Part shown: positions 53,870 to 64,000 of the stretch, one piece after another | How the letters are laid out: each line of letters starts with the position of its first letter | Numbering within the stretch: the first letter of the stretch is position 1 | Assembly: GCA_949317995.1 (NCBI GenBank) | Contig: OX439045.1 | Coordinates: 39,451,693-39,515,692, forward strand | From: Acholoe squamosa | Taxonomy: Eukaryota; Annelida; Polychaeta; Phyllodocida; Polynoidae | DNA: 64,000 nt | Direction: 5' to 3' | The notes under the pieces: model-generated | Told to the model about the DNA's origin: nothing | Seen by the model: the letters and a program-made list of their open reading frames with translations, nothing else | Databases searched by the model: none | Translations under genes and position numbers: made by a program

Positions 53870-56246
53870 GGGTGTGCTATATATACACACCACTGTCAAG
53901 CACATGAACATGACTAACTGATGAAATCCTGCCTGCAACACTGGAACTTCAAGTTTAATTCCAATAAACAATAGATTAATTGCCAATAGCACCGTCGAAA
54001 TAATAGCAGAATTCGTGTCTAAAAGTTGCCAGAGATCCATTGTTATTTTCAGTGATTCCTGGTTCACTGCAATACAATTATGGCGGTTCACTGTTCAGTT
54101 TTACCAGGATCCTTGGTAGATTCAACATTTCATTTTACAGTGAGGCCTACATAATTAGGCCCACTTGTCATTGCCTTTTTGATGTGATAGCTAGGCTTAC
54201 CTGAAGTTTCCCAATCAAAACCTCAGGGCTCCAGAGTAAAGATTTTGTATGCGTAATACTATGTTTGTGTAACGGATGGCTGAAGTAAGTAGACAGTGGA
54301 TGGTAGGTGGATGTCGGTTCGTGCATTGAATGGTCACCTTCTACTCAAGCAGTAAGAAAAGAAGACCAGGAGTTGGTGGGGGAGCATTGAATCAAGAACG
54401 TCAGTGTTACATTTATAAAGGGGGATCTAAATGAGATTTGGAAGATTGATGTAGACAGGGATGCACTATGCTGTTTGAATGAACGAGAGCTGTTTTCATT
54501 ATTATTTCCCCCTGTTCTTATATGGAATGGTTCAAAAGCACAGCTTAAGATTTCAAATAGCATCATAAAGATGAGGAAGATGTAAAAGCCACGTAGGACG
54601 GTGGTGCAATAAGAAACAGGAATGTAGAAAGAAGAGAGAAAATACGTAAGAAATAAATATTCAGACACTTGTGCAGAAGAGAGACGCAATAAGAGAACAC
54701 AGCAAAATAGGGGGTTAATGGTGGGCTATAGGAGGTTGGAGGGTTTCGAGGGGTTTGGTGTGGTATTGGTTAACCTGTTATATGAAGATCTCCACCGTAA
54801 TTAAGAAATAGATAATAACCTCGAATTATCCACCAAACATCAGCTACTTTTAGGGATCATATGGGGAATTCACTAGCGTCAAGTGGTAAAGACTTGTGTC
54901 TAAATCTCAAAGCCCATACAAAAAGAAGACACAAGGGGTAAAGTCAGCTCTGAAGTTTTATTCGCACCCGCAGGTATAATGTCAAGAAAATAATCCTGGT
55001 CATTTCATTTCAATTCCATTGCTTTGATTCATGATAGCTCCATTTGGCATATGTATACAATTCATTCACAGATCTTAAATCATTATAAATTCTTCAAATT
55101 TCATTGTTTCCTGGTAGTTCCTCATTAGTACCTAAACTTCACAAATAGAGTCCTTAACTGGATCTCAAATCATTGACAATGTCTTCCATAAACTTTTATA
55201 ACTTCATTGAATAATCCGAATAATAAACTTCTAATGTATTCCTGATAGAGTGAGGAAGAGCAACCTTAACATCCAATGCAATGTATGTATCTATATGTCA
55301 GTCATGATGGTATTGTTTAGGTAGAGGATAGGTAGATCTATTTAATTCCTATTGAGTCTTTAAGTTCCCAGAGACCACTTCAAATCAAAGCGCTCAGCCT
55401 AATAACTTTCTTCCCAAAATAAATAATTTCTCCTTGTGAGCTGATGACTATACAATGTTCCCTTTTAATTCCAGGATGAACTGTGCTTCCTGCTACTCCC
55501 TGACAATTCATACCCTTCCTGGCACTGCACCTGGCTTATATACTCACCCAACACCGGCTACTTTCACCCAACACTTCCTGGACTTTGCTCCCCCGATGAT
55601 ATGGGATACCTTATAGGTGTGTGTTCTGCTGTACATAACTGATCAGCCCATAAGGGTAAACATCTGACTGAACTTTAGACTCCACCCTGGAACATAGTCT
55701 TACATATATACGTTGGCTCTTCATGAGTAACCCATGGACTCTGATCCATAACCATGTTATTTCTTATTTGTGCTTGATTTCTTTTCGGTCCCTTCTACTG
55801 ATTCAGGTTAGAGCTGGATCCTCACATACAAATATTATTCTCCCATGTTTATTCCACTATGTCAACGTTATTTTCATAATTCTAACACGACTTACTTTCT
55901 TAAATAAAACATCTTTACTATTGTCCCGCCTTACATTTCATATCTTTTTATCTCCCCAATGTCCATTTTCCTGAAACTCCCCCTAACTCACAAAACCCCC
56001 CGCGAATACATTCAAGGTCCGTCTTCGATGTAGTGTTATCTTCTATCTCCCTACATCTTACATCAGTTCCGACCACACTTATTTATACCCCTACTATCCT
56101 TTCCTGGAATTACCGGGTTCCTCCACCTAACCATATGATTATGAGTCCTAATTTGCTTTTGGTATAATATACTGCTCTTCCTCCTGTTTTATATTTACAC
56201 ATATATGTTTCCTTTACTCACATTTTTATGCTCGTCAATATCTATC

Positions 56247-56295
<49 letters not shown>

Positions 56296-56633
56296 ACAAT
56301 TAGCTGCACAGCTCATAATGTGCATAGTTACAATTGTGTATTATAACAAAAATCAGTAATATAACTCATTCGCTAACCAGCTTTCTCACGCAAAGCTTTT
56401 ATTGTTTACTTTATAACTAAACATGTTTAAAATCCTTATATCTTTAACCTTCAGTCAATGCAAGTGCTCACATGTACCAAAATTTTATAGTATACTTTGT
56501 CCCAATCATTACCAATATTGGCCTGACTCTCTCTGCTATCACCATGGCTACTATTGTGACTAGGGTCTACAATTCCTGATCAGACTGCAAAATGTGGCAT
56601 GGCCATTTCTTTTGCATGTACCTTGGTAAGTAG

Positions 56634-56685
<52 letters not shown>

Positions 56686-56950
56686 TTATTTCGCTGCCAG
56701 GGAATAATAAATACCGGTAATAACGATAATAATGTTGAAATACAGTGATAATAAATATGACACAGTAATAATAAATGATCATAACACAGACACATGAGTT
56801 TGGTGGGTTACTGACCTTGGGGCTATCAGCACCATACATGCCTTTATTAAAACAACTATAATAATTAGTTGACAAAAAGCATAGTCAGTAAAATGCATAA
56901 TATAATAACAATAGTATAGTAATAACAATAGTAATAGCAATAGTAATAAC
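53870..56950. other. Intergenic stretch, (TA)n tracts, no gene recognised
   Basis: AT-rich spacer with TA microsatellites at about 56251-56292 and 56634-56683. AATAAAACTTCAGAGCTGAC (minus strand, near 54940-54965) followed to the right by TATA-like words could be an old solo LTR, but its borders cannot be fixed. Confidence 0.35.
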
Positions 56951-56956
56951 AATAGT

Positions 56957-57092
56957 AAAAATTTAAAATTCCAGGGAACACCCAGCGTGGTGTTACCTGT
57001 ACAGGTGAATACGAGCCAATTGACGGTTAGCTTGAACCCGCCCACTTTTATACCAGTGGGTTGTTGACCATGACGTCATACTATGACATCAT
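56957..57092 (-). repeat. Terminal direct repeat, left copy
   Basis: Same bases as 58647-58782. Beyond it, GGTCAACAACCC completes a palindrome with the GGGTTGTTGACC inside the repeat (arms of 23 bases, one mismatch, 57058-57104); the right copy lacks this completion. Confidence 0.85.
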
Positions 57093-57133
57093 GGTCAACA
57101 ACCCATCATTTATATTAATAACACCTTCCTGGG

Positions 57134-57523
57134 TTAAAAATGGGGCAACTCTGCAAGGTAAAATTTGGGACCTTTCCCATTGATATAATGAACACAATCG
57201 CACACACCATTTATACAGCTATCATACACTTCGATGCTAGGTAAATTTTCAATAGCGACAGTAAAAAATGGTTCAACCTTGCTCTGTACTGAGCTAAAAT
57301 ATGATGTATTAATATCATTCTCAACATTTAATTGTAGATTTGCTACAGATCCCACGTAAGGACTATAGGCACCTGAGCTCTCACTGATATCATTCAGAGA
57401 GACCAAATCTACCCCTCCAGCATTAACTGTACCAACAACCCGAGCTGGAGCAGCGGGTGGAGGCGAACTAGGGTCTACCAAACCTACTATACATGACTTT
57501 GACATCGACACACTGTCACACAT
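57134..57523 (-). CDS. Second open region of the short retroelement, unknown function
   Basis: About 129 residues, just downstream of the gag-like gene. Pro/Ala-rich start (SSPPPAAPARVVG), then polar sequence with a C-x-N-G-V-C-D-C cluster near the end. It sits where the second gene of a DIRS-type element begins, so it may be the leading part of that gene; no domain recognised. Confidence 0.35.
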   Translation of the reverse strand: MCDSVSMSKSCIVGLVDPSSPPPAAPARVVGTVNAGGVDLVSLNDISESSGAYSPYVGSVANLQLNVENDINTSYFSSVQSKVEPFFTVAIENLPSIEVYDSCINGVCDCVHYINGKGPKFYLAELPHF

Positions 57524-57547
57524 AGGACCCTGCTCACCTGTAAAATC

Positions 57548-58603
57548 CTAATCAGACCTGTTTACTTGGCAGTCCACTTTACTGTGGCCTGGTTTGATAC
57601 ATGAACTACAAACATGCCTATATTTACATGGGTCCCTAGAGCACCCTTCTGCCCTGTTAAAGGCATAACATGAACTCGTAGATACTTTAAATTTCCCAGA
57701 ATTTTTTGACTTGGTTGAATAGGCCTTCTGGGCTTGAACTGTCCCGTCATAGGACAAATGACGGAGGATATCTAAATTTTCAATCATAGCAAAGGCATCT
57801 AAACCATCCATATTGGCTCTGTCCCTAACGGACTTGTCATATGCTACTAAAGCTTTTACAGTGAATATTTTCGTGTCAGACTTTTCAACCAACATCTGAA
57901 GGTGCCTGAGCATGCCCTCCACATCGTCCCCATCCTTGTAATAATCTATAATGAATTTGATATTGACCAATACAAGTTTCTCAATGCTGTCGACCATGTC
58001 ACGTTTTTTAATGAATTGTTCGTGGTCAAACTCACCAATTTTTTGCTTGGCGTGATGGTGATGAATTGACGAGTCTATTGACGACCCTCTTGACGAGCTG
58101 GGACTCCTGTGACGAGCAGTATAAGACGATTTCGATCTCGCTTGACGACCTCTACGTCCTGCTCTGATCCACTCGCCGCCATCTTGGTTGCTATGGACGC
58201 TGTCGTCGTCAACGTCCCGCTGTAGACCACGCCCCCGTCGCCTTGGTTTCGCGTCTCTCGAATCTTGTTTGTATACAGATGCACGTGCTCCCGCCGCCCC
58301 GCTGTCCGGTCCGCTCAAAGGATTCATCTCGTCTTTACGGGCCCCTTGGTTAGCAATAACGTCTTGTAGCATTTTCTTTATATCCAAAAGGTCCTCCTCC
58401 ATCAAGTCCAGCCTCGTCTGGTCAGCAGTCTCACTCTCTCTAGCCTGTGGCGTATTAGGCTGTAAGGGCTCCAGACCCCCACATAGAGAAGTTAAACTGC
58501 TCGAAGATCCTAAATTGGCCGATTCCCGGTCCGTTTTAGCCGATTTAGCCGATTTTTTTGACGAACCCTTCTTCTTTGCACCTGCAGCAGTCTTCCTCCC
58601 CAT
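57548..58603 (-). CDS. Gag-like protein of the short retroelement
   Basis: The more likely start is at 58603 (MGRKTAAGAKKKGSSKKSAK); an upstream in-frame Met at 58735 lies in the terminal repeat. About 350 residues: a basic N-terminus, an acidic helical stretch (LDLMEEDLLDIKKMLQDVIA), an Arg/Ser-rich stretch, and a helical core with EQFIKKRDMVDSIEKLVLVN. At the C-terminus are two zinc fingers, CYAFNRAEGCSRDPCKYRH (CCCH) and CSSCIKPGHSKVDC (CCHC). This double finger is typical of DIRS-group gag proteins. Presumed to bind element RNA. Confidence 0.6.
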   Translation of the reverse strand: MGRKTAAGAKKKGSSKKSAKSAKTDRESANLGSSSSLTSLCGGLEPLQPNTPQARESETADQTRLDLMEEDLLDIKKMLQDVIANQGARKDEMNPLSGPDSGAAGARASVYKQDSRDAKPRRRGRGLQRDVDDDSVHSNQDGGEWIRAGRRGRQARSKSSYTARHRSPSSSRGSSIDSSIHHHHAKQKIGEFDHEQFIKKRDMVDSIEKLVLVNIKFIIDYYKDGDDVEGMLRHLQMLVEKSDTKIFTVKALVAYDKSVRDRANMDGLDAFAMIENLDILRHLSYDGTVQAQKAYSTKSKNSGKFKVSTSSCYAFNRAEGCSRDPCKYRHVCSSCIKPGHSKVDCQVNRSD

Positions 58604-58646
58604 GCTTGAGCCGATATCCAAGCAATAATCCAGAAAAAACTGCTTA

Positions 58647-58782
58647 AAAAATTTAAAATTCCAGGGAACACCCAGCGTGGTGTTACCTGTACAGGTGAAT
58701 ACGAGCCAATTGACGGTTAGCTTGAACCCGCCCACTTTTATACCAGTGGGTTGTTGACCATGACGTCATACTATGACATCAT
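58647..58782 (-). repeat. Terminal direct repeat, right copy
   Basis: Identical by eye to the left copy. It contains TATAAAAG on the minus strand just upstream of the gag-like gene. Confidence 0.85.
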
Positions 58783-58849
58783 AGATACCAATGCGCGCTG
58801 CAAGTAGTCCCTAACCGTTCGCGAATAATTATATAAATATACACGAGTG

Positions 58850-60560
58850 TATATAGTTCCATATATATATATATATGGGTGGGGCTCCAGAAAATGTCCA
58901 ATTTTGAGAAAAAATGATCAAATTTTTTAATTACCCTTAGACTTCTATAGTTTTACATGTCTGTGGAGGAGGTGATAAGCAATGAGAATGGTAAATATTG
59001 TGAAGTTGGGATTTTTCCATCATTTTCTATTTTTTAGCTCAAAATGCATATATTTTAAGCATTAAGAGGGGTGTTACGTTCATCAGATTTGATTAAATGA
59101 GATAAAATTGTGGAAAAATGATTTTCAAACAATATACCATGATATATATTCACTGGAACCTGGTAGAGATGTATCTCTTCTATGCACAGAATATCATATA
59201 TAAATTTTTCCTTCGTTTCCACATATCTTGTGTCATGCTTAAAATATCAGGTAAATTGAGAAAATGATGGATTTGCTCTAAGTTCATTTAAAAATTCTTG
59301 TAAACAACAAAAAAAAATATAAAATTGAACAATGTTCCACTAACTGACAATTGGAAATGATTGTATTCACTTTTATTAGCTATACCTAAAGATATTTCTT
59401 TGATCTACTTATGCATTATAAAGGATTTTATCTTTGATAAGTCATTAGCCTGAATCCGATGAACGTAACATTTTTGGGGAAAATCATGAAATATCTCCTT
59501 GAAGAATATATCTATCTGGAAAATTCATATCCCATGCTGATTAGGTTGATTTTCTCAGGTTTACTGGTTGTTTAAAATTTTCTTCATGGATGATTTATGC
59601 CATACATATGCTATCATCAGTTTATCCGATGAACGTAACAGTCTGATGAACGTAACACCAAAAATCTGATGAACGTAACATAAATCCGATGAACGTAACA
59701 TTTATGATTGCATTCCTATTACAGCAAAACAATAATCTACATTGAAAAAATTCTTACACTAGCTGGTGCAGTTCACTACTTCGGTACCCTATTGATATTT
59801 GTTTTAACTATTATTGAAGAATTAGGCAAATTAGAGGTAAATCATCCATGTGAATCCGATGAACGTAACATAAATCTGATGAATGTAACATTTTCAGTTT
59901 TCTGTCTTTTATCATACTTTGAAGTGGAATTTCCGGAATCAAATGGCAAGATACTTTCCAGGCCCCCACCACACACAGTGTCAACTGAATTTCATCTTTA
60001 TATGCCTTATATTTATATAATAAATTATTCCCCAAAGAAAATAGCCTTAAAAGGGTCATTTTTCTACCCCTCTTTGGGCCTCATTTATGGAGAGAAAACA
60101 GTAAAATATTCAGATTTTTGCATATCTGCTCCAATATGTGGGTGTCAGACTTCTACATACTGTCAAAAAACTACCTCAAACGCATTCTATTCATATAGAT
60201 AACACATTTTTTAAATAAAAACATGATTTTATGAGAAAAACTCTATTTTTAAAGATTTTCATCAGATAAAGAAAAAATTTGAAAATTTTCTTGAAAATTC
60301 ACGGTGATGTACAGAAGGGTCTCTAAAATATGTTGTATTAATTGCAAAATGGGTTAATACAATGTGAATAGAGAAAAAAATTGAATGAAAATCATTTTTT
60401 CTCAGGGGACATGGATTTTTTGGTATTTTTCAAGCAAAATATGGGTAAATTCAGAAAATAACAGGAAAAATATAATTTATTCCTTAGTTATTACATAAGT
60501 ACTCATTGAGATCTTTGTAACCATGCTGTTCATATCACCTGAAATGATCTTATTACAGAG
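58850..60560. repeat. AT-rich block with recurring GATGAACGTAACA
   Basis: The 13-base word GATGAACGTAACA occurs at about 59458, 59628, 59641, 59664, 59683 and 59853, with one variant near 59876 and one inverted copy near 59083, usually after AATCC or AATCT. The ends show imperfect inversion (ATGTCC then TGAGAAAAAATGAT near 58893, inverse near 60390-60412). No convincing gene; an open frame at 59708-60202 runs across the repeats. Confidence 0.45.
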
Positions 60561-60738
60561 TTATTGTGTAGAAGCAATTCATCAATTGGTTCGAGTATTG
60601 ATTGTAAGAGGGCAGCACCTGTCTAAGCTGACCCCACTGTAGTTCAAGGTCAGCAGCCATTCACCTCTTCAGCAGAAGAACAACACTGCCACCGGTATGG
60701 GGCCTGCTAGTGTTGTGTGAGTTTTGTTGGTTTTTGCT

Positions 60739-61971
60739 ATGGCTGAGGGCATAGGAGGTGTAGAGGACCTTAACAGAGTGTTGGCTTTACATGCTTCATC
60801 CTTGGGAAGCCTAGAACCAGATTCTCACCAAGCAAGAACGACCAGACTTTGCAGGTCAGGGTGTGGACTGCACCATTTTGGTCCTTGGGGCAAGAGGTGT
60901 AAGAACATTACATCAGGTAATCTACAGCCGGTGGGTGACCTAGATACTTCTGACAGTGAAGAAGGAAAGGAACAAGGAGCCATGGGTACTACTCAAGAGG
61001 ATATAGAGAAGGAACTAGATCGTCAGCATCGGCGTAAACAGGAGCTGGCAGAGCAAAAGAAAACAGCGGATTTAGTAGCAGAGCTAGCTCAACTGAAGTT
61101 GGAGAACGATGCAGAGGAGCAACGGATTAGGAAAGCCATGGCTGGCGCAGCCGGAGCTTCAGGTAGTACCCCCTCCCCCACTGGTTCACCAGGAACGGAG
61201 GACCCGACAGGCATGGCTGGTGGCGGCTTGGCTACACTCATTGCCGGGCTAGGCACAGCTGGCTTAGGCCTAGGAGCATTAGGCGCCTTGGGCAACACCT
61301 CTCCACTTTCACAGCTTGGTAAGGGTGTAGATTTGCTTTCTGGCCTTCAGTACTTGTCAACAGCTAGTAAACGCAAACGCTCATGCCATCCACTCTGTCC
61401 TGATAATTATATACCAGATGATAAGGACTATGATGACATGTCAGCGGGTGAATTAGCATATGGCATGGCGTGTGTATTAGAATACATCCATCAGTCAAAT
61501 AATGAGAAATTAGATGTAGGAGCCTACATAAGCCATATGAAGTTTGTGCTATTTAAAGCTATGAGTGGCACCTATACTGACAAAGCAATGGCCAGTGTCT
61601 CCCAGAAAGTTATCAACGGTACTTTAAGTGGTTATGTGGAGTCAGACAGCAACAGTTTCAACCAGGAACTGGATGCAGGTGGCACAAAGGCAGTGCAAGA
61701 AGCCCTTCAAGCCCTCATGAAAAAGCTAGCTCCACAATCTCAGTCTGACAAGAAAGGCAAACAGAAGTATAAGGTGGACGTCCCTAATGATATTTGTGCG
61801 AAGTTTAACTTCACCTACTGCAATTTTCCTAAATGCAGCAAGTCGCACATTTGTGCAGTATGCCGTGGGGACCACAAAATCAAGGCATGCCCACTAAAAT
61901 CAGCAGCTCCAACCTCCACGTTCGGTTCGGGAGTTCAGTCTGCTAGCGGCCAGTCCAACGCTTATGTTTGA
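60739..61971 (+). CDS. Gag-like protein of the DIRS-type element
   Basis: About 410 residues. An N-terminal CRSGCGLHHFGPWGKRC cluster could bind zinc, followed by a Lys/Glu/Gln coiled coil (about 85-140), a Gly/Ala-rich hydrophobic stretch (about 150-200), a helical core, then CAKFNFTYCNFPKCSKSH and CAVCRGDHKIKAC at the C-terminus. The CCCH plus CCHC pair matches the gag at 57548. I prefer the Met before AEGIGGVEDL over one five codons upstream. Confidence 0.65.
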   Translation: MAEGIGGVEDLNRVLALHASSLGSLEPDSHQARTTRLCRSGCGLHHFGPWGKRCKNITSGNLQPVGDLDTSDSEEGKEQGAMGTTQEDIEKELDRQHRRKQELAEQKKTADLVAELAQLKLENDAEEQRIRKAMAGAAGASGSTPSPTGSPGTEDPTGMAGGGLATLIAGLGTAGLGLGALGALGNTSPLSQLGKGVDLLSGLQYLSTASKRKRSCHPLCPDNYIPDDKDYDDMSAGELAYGMACVLEYIHQSNNEKLDVGAYISHMKFVLFKAMSGTYTDKAMASVSQKVINGTLSGYVESDSNSFNQELDAGGTKAVQEALQALMKKLAPQSQSDKKGKQKYKVDVPNDICAKFNFTYCNFPKCSKSHICAVCRGDHKIKACPLKSAAPTSTFGSGVQSASGQSNAYV

Positions 61972-62016
61972 CGCGGCATTATTGACTCCGTTCCTTTAGC
62001 ACGTGGCGATCAGCAC

Positions 62017-63983
62017 GTGGTTATGTTTACAAACAGTTCTGACACGTGCGCCTCGGATGTCAACATGACTTCATCGGTTACTTGCCGATCAGCGGAATAC
62101 GGTAACACCACAACTGGCAAAGCACCAGCTGCGGCTGTTTTGCTGGGTGTGGGCACGGCGTTGGCAGAAAGGGCTGAGTACATGGATTTAGGACGGCAAC
62201 AAGTGCATTTACAAGATGGTGGTTATCGAAGCGAAGTGTTTATCAATGACGCTTCGAATTTTGACAATGTTATTTGTTATGACACTATTGAGCAACTATT
62301 GAGTTCAAATAGAGATTATCTGCCTCTATGGAGTTATCAGCGTCACCGCCTTAATAACATAGACGCTCAGTTATCTCCCTGCGGCTGGCGGGAGATGCTT
62401 TCAGGCGGCCCCGACGAAGTCTATGGCCCTTCTTGTTGGGACAAGGACTCTTTATTTCTTTTGAACGGCGTGATGTTTGGCTTCAAATTAGTCGACCCAG
62501 CAGCCCCTATTCAGGAATATCTCACGGCTAATTATAAATCAGCTGCCATATTAGCCAAAGACGCTATTGACAACATTATTTTGGCTGAATTGTCAACCGG
62601 TAAGCTGTCAAAAGTGGACTGCAAGCCTAAATGCGTCCACGCTGTTGGTGCAGTTCCCAAACAGACAGGCGGATTTCGTCCAATAACAGACGCCAGTAGG
62701 CTTAGGGGTGCTTCAATAAATAATTGTATGGAGTCAACTTTGAACACTTTAGTTATAAGTCGATGGACAATGTTTGTGAATTATTAGAGCAAGGCTCTTA
62801 TATCGCAGTAACTGATGTTTCAGCAGCCTACCGTTCTGTCTTGATAAGACCAGCAGATAGACAATGTCAAGGTTTACAATGGTCGGATGAAAGTGGGGAT
62901 TATTATATGGTAGACAACTTCCTCAGCTTTGGAAGCAGGGCAGCACCATATATCTTCACTAGAATAACAGATAGTCTCTGCATAATTATGAATTTAAGTG
63001 GTTACAAATGTATTAATTATTTAGACGATATGTTAATCACTGCTGCAACGTATGAAGATTGTGTGAAAGCCCAGCTCATGTTACACCATTGGTTACGGAA
63101 GTTAGGCCTTTATATAGCTTACAATAAAGTGAAGTCTCCAGCTCGTGTGCAAACTTACCTAGGAGTGGAAATAGATACAATGGAGATGAAATTGAGACTC
63201 CCTTCAGAGAAGCTGACCAAGCTTCATGTTGAACTGAGCTTCTTTAAAGGTCGCCGTCAGGCGACGAAAAAACAGTTACAACGGCTATGTGGTATCTTGG
63301 GACATTGCTCAATGCTGGTACGAGGGGGCAGAATCTTCTCTCATAGGATAATTGCACATTTAAAAAGATTCACTGGTGGTAGGCGCTACATAAGGCTAAC
63401 TAAGTCTTTCTTCCAAGACTTGGACTGGTGGCAATCTTTCAGTGACTGGTTCAATGGGGAGGCAAGGATCATGAAACCTTCCAATGCTCTTAACACAGCC
63501 TGTGTCTACACGGATGCTTCAAACTCAGGCTGGGGAGCGGTCCATAATACAGACTGGATCGCTGGCACATGGGAACCACGGCCACCAAACATTGTTACCA
63601 AGGAGCATCAACATTTTGTAAAGGACCCGGCAGAAATGGAAATACCTAATAATATTAATGTTAGGGAGCTCTATCCCATCTTAAAAGCGGTACAACGCTG
63701 GGGAGAGGCTTGGAGGGACTGTACTGTTGAGTGTCAAACTGATAATACGCAAGTAGTCTGTGCCCTGAATAAAGGGAAAAGTGCAAATGACACTTCAATG
63801 TCTATTCTACGTTTGATTTTCTGGGAGTGTGTTCTTGCCAACTGCCATTTAAAGGCCATACATTTGCCAGGTGTAGACAACTCTGTAGCAGATTATTTAT
63901 CAAGAATGTCTATGGTTATTAAACCCATTCTTCCATTGAACTTATGTTGCAGAGAGGACTTCCTTGATAATGAGTTTGGATAA
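62017..63983 (+). CDS. Reverse transcriptase and RNase H region of the DIRS-type element
   Basis: The leading part carries KPKCVHAVGAVPKQTGGFRP and ITDASRLRGASINNCM, the first fingers motifs of the polymerase. Then come VTDVSAAYRSVLIRPADR (first catalytic Asp), FLSFGSRAAPYIFTRI and YLDDMLI (catalytic Asp pair). RNase H follows with CVYTDASNSGWGAVHN, NVRELYPILKAVQRWG, QTDNTQVVCALNKG and VADYLSRM. Two overlapping frames are involved; the region is described as one, under fossil treatment. Confidence 0.75.
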
Positions 63984-64000
63984 GAAAGCGGCAGATATGA

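Larger units (their letters stand above)
56957..58782 (-). mobile_element. Short retroelement with identical terminal repeats (DIRS/Ngaro-like)
   Basis: Two direct repeats of about 136 bp (56957-57092 and 58647-58782) look identical by eye, which points to a young insertion. On the minus strand the upstream repeat carries TATAAAAGTGG, a plausible promoter. Between them lie a gag-like gene and a second short open region. No reverse transcriptase or recombinase is present, so it looks like an incomplete, non-autonomous relative. Assigned to the tyrosine-recombinase retroelements only by the zinc-finger pattern of its gag; fossil treatment applied. Confidence 0.6.
60600..64000 (+). mobile_element. 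DIRS-type retroelement, left part
   Basis: Gag-like gene followed by reverse transcriptase and RNase H on the plus strand, running off the right edge. RNase H follows reverse transcriptase directly, and there is no aspartic protease or Gypsy-style integrase in the part seen. This, with the motif style of the polymerase, fits the DIRS group, which integrates with a tyrosine recombinase; that gene would lie beyond the window. Left border not fixed. State of the whole element cannot be judged. Confidence 0.72.

Noticed and set aside
59708-60202. 164-residue frame in the AT-rich block
   Set aside because: It runs across copies of the GATGAACGTAACA word and shows no domain; probably chance.

Overview
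The window looks like nuclear DNA of an invertebrate animal. It has intron-rich coding sequence with consensus GT/AG junctions, a secreted multi-domain extracellular protein, long AT-rich spacers, and dense debris of DNA transposons, SINEs, minisatellites and retroelements. Three SINE copies end, on their sense strand, in CTCA repeats, a style common in molluscan genomes. A lophotrochozoan, probably a mollusc, is therefore the best guess, but this is inference.

The left two thirds (1 to about 41.3 kb) is one large minus-strand host gene. It starts at a signal-peptide exon (ATG at 41211) and runs off the left edge. I trace 27 main exons and 7 microexons, about 1,720 codons, all in one continuous reading frame. 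The predicted protein is secreted: signal peptide, vWA1 to vWA4, a Pro/Gly/Thr linker, vWA5, EGF1, vWA6, EGF2, vWA7, EGF3, vWA8 and onward. Every vWA seen in full keeps the metal-ion site residues (DxSxS, T, D). The architecture fits an adhesive or matrix protein of the matrilin / collagen VI / shell-matrix type; the exact family is not recognisable.

Most introns hold repeats. A 6 kb PIF/Harbinger DNA transposon with two genes and a nested MITE sits in the intron splitting vWA3. A broken 6 kb Gypsy-type LTR element fills the intron before vWA5. Beside it lies a run of 21 to 27 nt symmetric microexons that encode the vWA4-vWA5 linker. Three minisatellites start at exon-intron junctions and carry copies of the adjoining splice donor or acceptor. 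Smaller inverted-repeat elements, a foldback element carrying a SINE, and tRNA-like fragments are also present.

From 41.3 to about 56.9 kb I see no convincing gene. This stretch holds upstream DNA of the host gene, a SINE, several MITE-like inverted repeats and TA microsatellites. From 56.9 kb to the right edge are two tyrosine-recombinase-type (DIRS-like) retroelement remains: a short one with identical terminal repeats and a gag-like gene on the minus strand, and the left part of a second on the plus strand (gag, reverse transcriptase, RNase H) that leaves the window. Between them is an AT-rich block with a recurring 13-base motif.

The most unusual material is the phase-symmetric microexon array, the splice-junction minisatellites, and the discordant intron positions among the duplicated vWA modules.
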